From: Pseudoneobacillus sp052180215
GTDB lineage: Bacteria; Bacillota; Bacilli; Bacillales; Cytobacillaceae
Direction of reading: 5' to 3'
NCBI RefSeq assembly: GCF_052180215.1
Contig: NZ_CP197471.1
Span: forward strand, 1-64,000
DNA: 64,000 bases
Shown piece by piece: positions 56,833 to 64,000 of the stretch. Both the position numbers and the translations under genes were made by a program. Position 1 is the stretch's first letter. Every line of letters starts with the position of its first letter. Below the pieces are notes generated by a model. That model searched no databases, was not told where the DNA came from, and worked only from the letters and a program-made list of their open reading frames with translations.

Positions 56833-57588
56833 ATGATGTCACTACTTGATAAAATTGCACCAGCTCCTCGAAAGATCATGACCCTATTCTATCTTGTCGA
56901 CACTTCTGGTAGTATGTACGGCGAGAAAATAGGAAAAGTAAATGCAGCTATGGAAGAATGCATTCCTGACTTAACTCAAATCTCAAAAGAAAATGATGAT
57001 GCTGAAATTAGAGTAGCCATTATGCAATTCTCTGATGGTTGTTCTTGGATTACGCCGCAATCTGGACCAGTTGGCATAGAGGATATTATCTGGAATGATT
57101 TAAATGCAGGTGGTTTAACTGACCTTGGTGCAGCCCTAATTGAACTTGATAAGAAGCTATCCCGCAATGAATTTTTACAATCCCAAACAGGTGCGTATGC
57201 CCCGGTTATATTGTTGTTCAGTGATGGTGGCCCTACTGATAATTGGGAGAAAGGTCTTGCTCAAGTTAAAAACAATAACTGGTTCAAGAATTCTATCAAA
57301 ATTGCTATTGCAATTGATATTGATGGTGAAGCAGACAAGGATGTACTTGCAAAATTTACAGGTAATTATGAATCGGTGATTACAGTTAAAGACAAAAATA
57401 TGCTTAAAAAGATGATCCACAAGGTAAGTATTCGTGCGTCCGAATTCCAAAGCCATAGCAAGCAGTCTAGTGATCATTTAAGTTCACCAGAAGAGGATTC
57501 TGGAAAAATTGTTAAGGATGTAATAGAAGATGTAGATAATGAGAACACCTTAGATTCTGATAATAAACCTGATTGGAGTAATTGGTAA
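56833..57588 (+). CDS. vWA domain protein, TerY-like, second copy
   Basis: A 251-residue vWA protein. MIDAS: FYLVDTSGSMYGEK (D23, S25, S27), Thr in GGLTDLGAAL and Asp in LFSDGGPTDNW. The acidic, Ser-rich tail (about 205-251, with DHLSSPEEDSGK and DVDNEN) looks disordered and could be phosphorylated. This is the typical vWA member of a kinase-vWA-PP2C triad. The start is one of two adjacent ATGs (56833/56836) after AAGGAAG. Confidence 0.88.
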   Translation: MMSLLDKIAPAPRKIMTLFYLVDTSGSMYGEKIGKVNAAMEECIPDLTQISKENDDAEIRVAIMQFSDGCSWITPQSGPVGIEDIIWNDLNAGGLTDLGAALIELDKKLSRNEFLQSQTGAYAPVILLFSDGGPTDNWEKGLAQVKNNNWFKNSIKIAIAIDIDGEADKDVLAKFTGNYESVITVKDKNMLKKMIHKVSIRASEFQSHSKQSSDHLSSPEEDSGKIVKDVIEDVDNENTLDSDNKPDWSNW

Positions 57589-57620
57589 TTGAAAATTGCT
57601 CAGAAGGAGGCTTTTATCCA

Positions 57621-58847
57621 TTGTCTATATCTATGAAGGCATTTAATAGAACTTCTATTGGACATAAACATATCCGTGTAAATAAAGTGTGTGAAGATGC
57701 ATCTGATAGTTATACATCAGATACCATGACTATAGCTATTGTTGCTGATGGTCATGGTAGTGATAACTACCCTCGTACAGATAGAGGTTCAAGATATGCT
57801 GTTCAAGCAGCTATGAACTGTGTGAAAGAATTTATGGAGGGGATTGCTCCTGATGAATTTAACCACGAGACAATTCACCCTACCATATTTGATCAATTAT
57901 CTAAAAGTATCCTTTCAGCTTGGCATACTTTTGTTGAGGATGACTGCACAGAGAATCCTTTTTCTGAGAGTGAATTGACGGTTGCAGCAGATAAATATAA
58001 AAAATATTATGAAAGTGGAGAAAATGTAGCAAAAGCTTATGGCACCACTTTGATGATTATCGGAGCAACGAAAGAGTATTGGTTTGGTCTGCAAATAGGA
58101 GATGGAAAATGTGTTTTCGTAGATACGAAAGGGAACTTTTCACAACCTATACCTTGGGACGAACAATGCCACTCCAATATCACTACATCAATATGCGATT
58201 CTGATGCATCTGAAGAATTTCGTTATTTTGTAAGCAAGGAAATTCCTCTTGCGGTTTTTATCGGTACAGACGGCATTGATGATTCGTACTCCAGTAATGA
58301 TGAACTTCATTCATTCTATCGCTCTGTTTTAACCATCTTCGGTGAACATGGCTTCGAAGTAGGCTGTAACGAGGTTAAAGACTATCTTCCCACGCTCTCA
58401 CAACGTGGAAGCGGTGATGATGTTTCAATTGCCGGAATCTTAAATATTGAAAAGATTACAGCATCAGTTGACTTGCTAAAAGCGCAGAATGAATACGATT
58501 CAACTTTATTGCTAAAAAAGAAAGCAGCACACTACTTACTTTCAACAAAAGAAAGAATGGAAAAAGCAAATGCTGTTGTAATTCCAGAATCGAAAGCAAA
58601 CATGGGTGATACAATAACAAAACTTAATAAGGCTAAGGAAGATTATGCTAAGTCACAGCGTGATTATGATGAGGCAGAAGCTGCATTTAGATTAGCAGAA
58701 CTAAAACTTACCGCATTTCAAAATATGATTAATGATGTGTCTAATAATGTAGAGAAGGAACCACATGATATTCAAACGGAGTGTAGAACATCTGCAACGG
58801 AACCTTCTATGGAAAAAGTTCAAGGTCCAGATGCTAATTTACAATAA
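57621..58847 (+). CDS. PP2C-family protein phosphatase with C-terminal coiled coil
   Basis: A 408-residue protein. The PP2C domain (about 1-270) has IAIVADGHGSDNY (metal Asp), GTTLMIIGAT, GLQIGDGKCVF, VFIGTDGIDDSY and GSGDDVSIAGIL. Residues about 280-390 form an Ala/Lys/Glu-rich coiled coil. A TTG at 57621, ten bases after AAGGAGG, is chosen; the frame open from 57582 overlaps the vWA gene. It most likely removes phosphates placed by the kinase, completing the triad. Confidence 0.87.
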   Translation: MSISMKAFNRTSIGHKHIRVNKVCEDASDSYTSDTMTIAIVADGHGSDNYPRTDRGSRYAVQAAMNCVKEFMEGIAPDEFNHETIHPTIFDQLSKSILSAWHTFVEDDCTENPFSESELTVAADKYKKYYESGENVAKAYGTTLMIIGATKEYWFGLQIGDGKCVFVDTKGNFSQPIPWDEQCHSNITTSICDSDASEEFRYFVSKEIPLAVFIGTDGIDDSYSSNDELHSFYRSVLTIFGEHGFEVGCNEVKDYLPTLSQRGSGDDVSIAGILNIEKITASVDLLKAQNEYDSTLLLKKKAAHYLLSTKERMEKANAVVIPESKANMGDTITKLNKAKEDYAKSQRDYDEAEAAFRLAELKLTAFQNMINDVSNNVEKEPHDIQTECRTSATEPSMEKVQGPDANLQ

Positions 58848-58865
58848 TAAAAGAAGGTTAGGAAA

Positions 58866-61800
58866 ATGGATAAGTTGGAGATAAAATCCGTATTTCAGCA
58901 AAAACCTAGTATACTCATGTCTCGAGTTAGATTAAAGGGCTTCTATAGCGATGTTTATACAAACGATTTTAAAAAAGTTAATTTGCTTATGCTGGCTTAT
59001 GATAATGGTGTCCTTGAAACACTCAAATCTTCCTCTCCGGTAAACGAATTTGATCGAAATAATCTGATTACAAAACTTATAAAACAGTATTCTGTTATGG
59101 AAGACGCTGCTATTTGGGCAATTGATACTTGGCTTTCAGCAGTAGATGTTCAAGTTCTACGTAAATTAACTGAGGCAGAGGCAGCTCTGGCTTTGGACGC
59201 TACTCGTAAAGCAGAAGAACTGAAAAAGGAAGCGGCAAAACTTCTTGAAGAATCAAATCATGGGATACATTCAGATGAAAATGGTTACATGGACATTATT
59301 GAAAATCCAATTGATATTAGGGATGAGTATGATACCTACTATGTCAATACTAAACTAATTAAATACCAAGATAGAATCTACGTTCCTTGTGGAGTGGGCA
59401 ACTCAGACTATGGGTTTTTTATTTGCGGAATAAACAAAGTATATAAATGCAACCACCCATATGCAAATGTGTATGCGCTTGTGTACAACTATATGGTTCG
59501 CAATTCTAAAATCAAAGTTGAGGATAAACCTCATTTACTTAAGCAAGGGCAAACCGTATTTAACCTTGATTATAAGAATGTTTTCCGCTATTCCATCATC
59601 CTTTTACAGATGGTGAAAAATAACCTTCTAAAGAATGATACGCTTGAGATGAATTTTGTTGGAGTCAAAGATGAAATAAAGTTGGCAGTTAAGATAATTA
59701 ATCACTATTCTGCCTTGTTCTGCAGACTTATTGGGATCGCTCCACATAGTATAAAAATAGTGTTTAATAGAAATGCCAGTACTATGGGACTAGCATCAAA
59801 TAAAGGAATATATATTGAAGAAAATCAAGATTTAATCTCAAATGCTCGTGAACTTTGGATTGGCCAGCGAATTTATTATAGTTTAAAAAAAAGTAATCTT
59901 CGTGATTTAGAGTATATACTTAACGAAATATCACCTTTTGACAGTTTTAAGGAAGGACAATTTGAGGCATTAAAAAATATGCTATCATCAAAGGAACACG
60001 CAGTTTGTATAATGCCTACTGGAAGCGGGAAATCTCTAATCTATTATATGGCTTCACTACTTCAGCCACTGCCTGTGTTTGTAGTGACACCGACAGACAT
60101 TTTGATTCGTGATCAAATCCGTAATTTACAAAAGTTCCACCATTTCGATAATGTTTCTCATTTGAAACTGACGACAGACAATAATTTTCGAGAATATGAA
60201 ATGTATAACAGTCTTTTATTTCTCACCCCGACAACATTTCAAAATCGTAATTTGCTTAGTAGATTTAGACATATTAATAAAGATCTTCAAGTTGCTTTTA
60301 TTGTTTTGGATGAGATCCATTGCCTGTCTAATTGGGGACATGATTTCAGACCGGAATATTTAATGTTGTCTAAATTTCTAAACAAATTCTTGGACAGAAC
60401 CACATTCCTTGGCTTTACCGCAACTGCAAACTATACGGTTGTTGAGGATATTCAAAAACAGTTAGCAATACCACAGAATAATTTCTTCTCACCGATTGGT
60501 TTTGATAAATATAATATCTCTTATGATTTCCGGTGTGTTGACAGTACTGATGAAATGTACGAGACAACTTCTGAAATTATACAGGAATTACTACGTAAAA
60601 ACGAGAGAACCATCATATTTACAAAGAACGAAGGAATTTCTCTTAAAGTTGCAGACGCTGTAGGGTTCGAAGCGGATGTTTTTCTTAGAAGTAACCCAAC
60701 CGCATATCATCATTTTGCTGATGGGAAATGCAAAGTCTTAGTTGCATCTGAAGATCTAGGAGTTGGAATTAACTTCCCGAATGTAAAAAATATTATACAT
60801 TTTGGATTACCTGTATCTAAGAATGAATATGTACAGGAGATTGGTCGAGCTGGACGAGCAGATGAGCAAGTTACCTCTTATATTATTTACTTAAATAGTA
60901 CATCAAAGAATGTGGACCCTTCTCTCTTGAAAAGAAACACAGGGATAGAACAAATTTCTGAATTGATTAACCAGCTTGATAACGACTATACAGATGCTTT
61001 CCGTAAACTTAACAACAATGCGGATTCAAAGGAAGCTTTATATAACCAGTTGATTGTGCTGTATGAGAGATTTAGGAACGAAGGAAGAGCTCATTACGTT
61101 ACACCATATGCTATCGAAACCATTGAATCCGCTCGTAAAAATTTATATATGCTTTATGTTATTGGCTATGTATATGATTGGTATTCATTTTCAGCAAACG
61201 ATGAAGCAAATACGGTGAGTATCTTTGTGGATATTAGCTCAACAAATCACAACTTATATTCAAAAGCTGAAAAAATGATTAATCGCATGAAGGAAAAAGC
61301 TTCTGATTATTTTGATTTTATGGGTAGTAATCGGGAGAGTATTGTCAAAATTGCTAGAGCCTCCACTATTGAAGAAATAATCAAAGTTTATGTTGATTGG
61401 TATTATGCTAAATATTTGTATCTTCACAAAGAGCAGTTTTTAGATTTCTTGGATTTCATAGAGGGAAACCAAGAAGGGGATAACGAAAAAATCACAAGCG
61501 AGATTAAGGAGTATTTCACCTTACCATTTATTGAGATTATAACTGATGAAGAATATTACTCTAATCTAACACTCGAAGAGCTTACTTCGAAAATTCTTAA
61601 AGGTACTGGTAAACATACTATTGCCAATATTGAACGAATAAACAGTAACCGCTATTCGTATAGACTGGACTTCTTTTTGTTCTTAGGCGGGCTCCAACTG
61701 AATTCTAGATTTGACCGTAACCGACTTGAACGGATTCTGAATCATGTATCGGGTTATGAGTTACTTGAACTAAAAGATTCTCTATTTAGTATTTTCTCCA

Positions 61801-62000
61801 AATGTAATTTAGAAGGAAGACTTTCAATTCTTAAGTATTTAGATTCTAAAGACAATTCATTAGGCATTACCTTCCTTGAATTCTTTAATAAAGTTTACGA
61901 AGCTGGAGAGAAAGATACGATTTATTACGGTGTAATGGCTATATATGCTAATAAACGTTTCAACAGTTTAGGAGGACATAAGTATGCTAGAATCTATTGA
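58866..62000 (+). CDS. RecQ-like superfamily 2 DNA helicase with N-terminal adaptor domain
   Basis: A 1044-residue protein. The N-terminus (about 10-100) matches the helical domain of the 54400 gene (KKVNLLMLAYDNGVLETL, DAAIWAIDTWLSAV). A short coiled coil and an unassigned region lead to a helicase core at about 355-690: MPTGSGKSLIYY (motif I, about 382), VLDEIHCLSNWGHDFRPEY (motif II, DEIH, about 480, RecQ-like), LGFTATAN (III) and QEIGRAGRADE (VI). A 350-residue C-terminus follows, in which no RQC, HRDC or nuclease domain is seen. AGAAGGTTAGG precedes the ATG. Confidence 0.88.
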   Translation: MDKLEIKSVFQQKPSILMSRVRLKGFYSDVYTNDFKKVNLLMLAYDNGVLETLKSSSPVNEFDRNNLITKLIKQYSVMEDAAIWAIDTWLSAVDVQVLRKLTEAEAALALDATRKAEELKKEAAKLLEESNHGIHSDENGYMDIIENPIDIRDEYDTYYVNTKLIKYQDRIYVPCGVGNSDYGFFICGINKVYKCNHPYANVYALVYNYMVRNSKIKVEDKPHLLKQGQTVFNLDYKNVFRYSIILLQMVKNNLLKNDTLEMNFVGVKDEIKLAVKIINHYSALFCRLIGIAPHSIKIVFNRNASTMGLASNKGIYIEENQDLISNARELWIGQRIYYSLKKSNLRDLEYILNEISPFDSFKEGQFEALKNMLSSKEHAVCIMPTGSGKSLIYYMASLLQPLPVFVVTPTDILIRDQIRNLQKFHHFDNVSHLKLTTDNNFREYEMYNSLLFLTPTTFQNRNLLSRFRHINKDLQVAFIVLDEIHCLSNWGHDFRPEYLMLSKFLNKFLDRTTFLGFTATANYTVVEDIQKQLAIPQNNFFSPIGFDKYNISYDFRCVDSTDEMYETTSEIIQELLRKNERTIIFTKNEGISLKVADAVGFEADVFLRSNPTAYHHFADGKCKVLVASEDLGVGINFPNVKNIIHFGLPVSKNEYVQEIGRAGRADEQVTSYIIYLNSTSKNVDPSLLKRNTGIEQISELINQLDNDYTDAFRKLNNNADSKEALYNQLIVLYERFRNEGRAHYVTPYAIETIESARKNLYMLYVIGYVYDWYSFSANDEANTVSIFVDISSTNHNLYSKAEKMINRMKEKASDYFDFMGSNRESIVKIARASTIEEIIKVYVDWYYAKYLYLHKEQFLDFLDFIEGNQEGDNEKITSEIKEYFTLPFIEIITDEEYYSNLTLEELTSKILKGTGKHTIANIERINSNRYSYRLDFFLFLGGLQLNSRFDRNRLERILNHVSGYELLELKDSLFSIFSKCNLEGRLSILKYLDSKDNSLGITFLEFFNKVYEAGEKDTIYYGVMAIYANKRFNSLGGHKYARIY

Positions 62001-62661
62001 ACAGCTTGAGAAAGAAATAGAAACATTCCATCAGAATGTTTTGGCTTCTAATGAACTTAATCTGCTTATTACAACATTAATAGAGCAAATTAAGAAGCAA
62101 AGAGAAGGATTCTCTCATTCTTCTACGGATTTATTAGATAAAATCAATACATCTACGATTACGATCCAGGAACATAATAAACAAGCCATAGATGAGTTAA
62201 TTCGTACAATTTATTCACAAACATCTGATCTCTCTATTCAAAGTAACCATGTCATCGAGCAATTAAAAGAGGTTCCTGCTACCACTGAACAGAAAAATGA
62301 AGTATTACGAGCTCATGTTACTTCTTCTGTTCTCGAACTTGAAAGCTTAATTAACAGCCTTCCGAACCAGGTGAAATCGGCCAATAGTATCGTTATGGTA
62401 GAAGAGTTGGCTAAGTTTAAAGCTGAGCAAGATCGATACTTATCTGAACTTGGAAACGTTGTAAAGACCATAACTGCCTATAAAACCGAATTGGAAACGA
62501 AACACTCTGCTTTTTTAAGCAAGCTAGAATCAACTAACATAGATCAGTTATATAAACTTGCTCAAGAAACGAAAGATTCGATGAACAAGAGATTTACATT
62601 TTTATTTGCGGGACTTAGTGTAACTATTGTATTGATGATTGTTTCATTTATTATTAAGTAG
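61984..62661 (+). CDS. Tail-anchored coiled-coil membrane protein
   Basis: A 225-residue protein: helical, coiled-coil-rich throughout (residues 1-200, rich in Leu, Glu, Lys, Gln) with one TM helix at the very end (FLFAGLSVTIVLMIVSFII, about 204-223). It overlaps the helicase gene by 17 bases and has a strong AGGAGG site, so the two are translated together. It could anchor the helicase to the membrane, near the ZorAB-like channel. No family recognised. Confidence 0.75.
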   Translation: MLESIEQLEKEIETFHQNVLASNELNLLITTLIEQIKKQREGFSHSSTDLLDKINTSTITIQEHNKQAIDELIRTIYSQTSDLSIQSNHVIEQLKEVPATTEQKNEVLRAHVTSSVLELESLINSLPNQVKSANSIVMVEELAKFKAEQDRYLSELGNVVKTITAYKTELETKHSAFLSKLESTNIDQLYKLAQETKDSMNKRFTFLFAGLSVTIVLMIVSFIIK

Positions 62662-62670
62662 GTGAAATAG

Positions 62671-63018
62671 ATGCGTGTAGTAATTGCTCTATGTAAATGC
62701 AACTCTTCAAAATCACTTTACGGCATTCGTTTTGAACAAATCAATTCTAACTTTTGGGAATACACATGGGCATTCCCGATAAAAGAGTCTGCCGCAAAAC
62801 AAGAAGGATTCGATAAAACAACCATAAAGGGTAACCTTATTGAGGGAGATGAATATCCTGGTTGTCCTTTCTGCGATGCAAAAGGCTTTTTCCTCTGCAG
62901 CCGTGGACATCTTAATTGCTGGAATAGTAAAAAGTATAGGGTAACTTGTAGTTGGTGTGGTGAAATAGGAGAGTTAAGTAATGGTATTGATAAAATTGAT
63001 GTAATTAATAATCTTTAA
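62671..63018 (+). CDS. Stand-alone TerY-C-type zinc-ribbon protein
   Basis: A 115-residue protein with Cys clusters CKC near the start and, at about 70-102, CPFCDAKGFFLCSRGHLNCW and TCSWCGEIGEL. The GFFLCSRGHLNCW arrangement resembles the TerY-C domain that is usually fused to vWA TerY proteins. Here it is a separate gene, nine bases after the tail-anchored protein gene, and closes the cluster. Confidence 0.75.
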   Translation: MRVVIALCKCNSSKSLYGIRFEQINSNFWEYTWAFPIKESAAKQEGFDKTTIKGNLIEGDEYPGCPFCDAKGFFLCSRGHLNCWNSKKYRVTCSWCGEIGELSNGIDKIDVINNL

Positions 63019-63327
63019 TATTTTTTTGAATTCGTTTTAAAGTTTTTTTATGACTAGTTATTTAACAGCAAGTGGTAAATTGAGCGGCAACTGCTGGAAA
63101 AAAAGGATGGCATGGGCGTTTATTGTCAATGTAGTCATAAAGCAAATGCAAACACTTTGCTAACTCAACCCAGTGAAAATCGATTAAATCCCATTAAAGA
63201 TATTACAGTAACACACAGCGTGTAAGATATTACACACTCTCACCTTAGGGGAGGCATGATGTGATAGCTTCTCAATCTCTTGATATATAAGGATTTGTGA
63301 GCGATTGCTAACATAAGTAAACTAATA

Positions 63328-63370
63328 AAGGTTCTCATAAGTTTAGAAAAACTTTTGAGAAGCCTTTTTT
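63328..63370 (+). terminator. Intrinsic terminator downstream of the island operon
   Basis: AAGGTTCTCA / TGAGAAGCCTT with more pairing inside (AAGTTT/AAACTT), then TTTTTT. The 63019-63710 gap contains no gene that I recognise; a 37-codon frame at about 63050 has no support. Confidence 0.85.
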
Positions 63371-63445
63371 AGTTTTCAATAACGTAACGATAGAAGAAGT
63401 GGCTATAAAGTTGGTATTAGAATCGTAAATATTTCAAAAGTTATA

Positions 63446-63475
63446 AAACTAGAGGTGTGCCTCTAGTTTTTTTAT
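63446..63475 (+). terminator. Second intrinsic terminator
   Basis: AAACTAGAGG / CCTCTAGTTT with a TGTG-type loop and a T run. It separates the island operon from the partial gene at the window end. Confidence 0.85.
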
Positions 63476-63710
63476 TCAGAGAGTTCTAATTGATTCTGGG
63501 AAACTTTACCTAATAGAAATTGATACGATATAATAATACTAAAAAAACGTACAAGGTGTTCAAATATAACTTTAAACTAGGCTAATATAACTATATTTAA
63601 CGAGTTTTATATTTGGTTTATAATAAAATGTAGCTATAATAATTTATACATTTCCCGAAAGTAGTTCAATTAACCTAGGATGAATATTGTAACGAAAGGT
63701 GCTTTTTATA

Positions 63711-64000
63711 ATGGATGAAAAGGACAAGGAAAAAGAACATAGCGGACTAGTGGACTCGGTTATAGGAGCTGCAACTACTGAAAATGTAGAACGCTATGGG
63801 AGAGCAGCATCCGAGTACATCAAAGGTTATAAAGGGACTATTGATGAAAATGGTGACATTATTAGAAAGGGACTAAAGCAAGTTTCTGAATCTAAGGTGA
63901 ATCCCGATTTTGAGTATCAGAACATTAAGCAACAAGCTGGCTTTTCTGCTGAAATTCACTATGTTGATAAAACAAATGCTGAGAACATTATCAATAGGAA
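63711..64000 (+). CDS. Partial gene at window end, unknown function
   Basis: An open frame of 96 codons that runs off the window. It starts MDEKDKEKEHSGLVDSVIG, with GAATTENVERYG and GDIIRKGLKQVSESKVNPDF further on. A ribosome site (GAAAGGTG) lies 11 bases before the ATG. The sequence resembles N-termini of uncharacterised proteins on mobile elements, but I cannot name the family. Whether it belongs to the defence-like cluster cannot be judged; two terminators lie between. Confidence 0.6.
   Translation, partial: MDEKDKEKEHSGLVDSVIGAATTENVERYGRAASEYIKGYKGTIDENGDIIRKGLKQVSESKVNPDFEYQNIKQQAGFSAEIHYVDKTNAENIINR

Noticed and set aside
50993..62000. Canonical Zorya type I, II or III
   Set aside because: No ZorC, no SNF2-type ZorD, no HNH ZorE and no ZorF/ZorG-like protein are recognised; the helicase has RecQ-like motifs.
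63050..63163. Small gene of 37 codons after the island operon
   Set aside because: No ribosome site, no recognisable family, and it lies in an AT-rich gap.

Overview
The window is chromosomal DNA of a low-GC, endospore-forming Bacillaceae bacterium. Spore-specific small genes (cmpA, three YjcZ-like miniproteins), the sigB stress operon, and a gene order close to that of Bacillus subtilis around acpS-ydcC-alr-ndoAI-ndoA-rsb/sigB-tex-cmpA-sprT and tsaEBD-rex-groESL all point there. The species cannot be named from the sequence alone.

Layout. 1-8.9 kb: 3' part of glmS, then a mixed set (DUF3231 protein, a P-loop kinase-like protein and an APH-fold protein in tandem, a thioredoxin-like protein, three YjcZ miniproteins, a SEDS protein of the RodA type, a VOC protein and an unrecognised conserved protein). 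8.9-21.6 kb: cell wall and housekeeping genes (ddl, murF, carboxylesterase-like hydrolase, cshA, uvsE, rhomboid, acpS, ydcC, alr, ndoAI/ndoA), separated by several intergenic repeat families. 21.6-26.5 kb: complete rsbRA-S-T-U-V-W-sigB-rsbX stress module, with a clear SigB-type promoter before rsbV. 26.6-29.9 kb: tex, cmpA and sprT. 30.0-36.8 kb: tRNA genes Asn, Ser, Glu, Asp, Gln, Lys, Leu, Leu, Arg, Pro, Gly, then 16S-23S-5S, then initiator Met and Asp. Both Asp genes are preceded by the same broken copy of the Asp tRNA 5' end carrying a structured insert. 36.9-50.0 kb: tsaE-tsaB-rimI-tsaD, a DnaA-box cluster, a GNAT-like gene, a GGDEF-EAL protein, an ABC-F protein, moaC, rex, ydiK, a CPBP protease, and CIRCE-controlled groES-groEL.

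50.0-64 kb is an accessory island placed directly after the groESL terminator. It opens with a decayed tyrosine recombinase and a fragment resembling a vWA gene. A ten-gene cluster, all on the plus strand, follows: a ZorA/MotA-like proton-channel protein with a long coiled-coil tail, a ZorB/MotB-like OmpA protein, a vWA protein, a protein with a small N-terminal helical domain, a Ser/Thr-kinase-like protein with a zinc ribbon, a second vWA protein (TerY-like), a PP2C phosphatase, a RecQ-like helicase that carries the same kind of N-terminal helical domain, a tail-anchored coiled-coil protein, and a stand-alone TerY-C-type zinc ribbon. The cluster joins a Zorya-type membrane motor pair with a TerY-P-type vWA/kinase/phosphatase triad and a helicase. 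It matches none of the Zorya types I-III as I know them. It is the best candidate in the window for an undescribed, probably anti-phage, system; that function is inference.

Boundaries of rRNAs and tRNAs were set by eye from conserved ends. Family calls come from motif and sequence recognition; no database search was possible.
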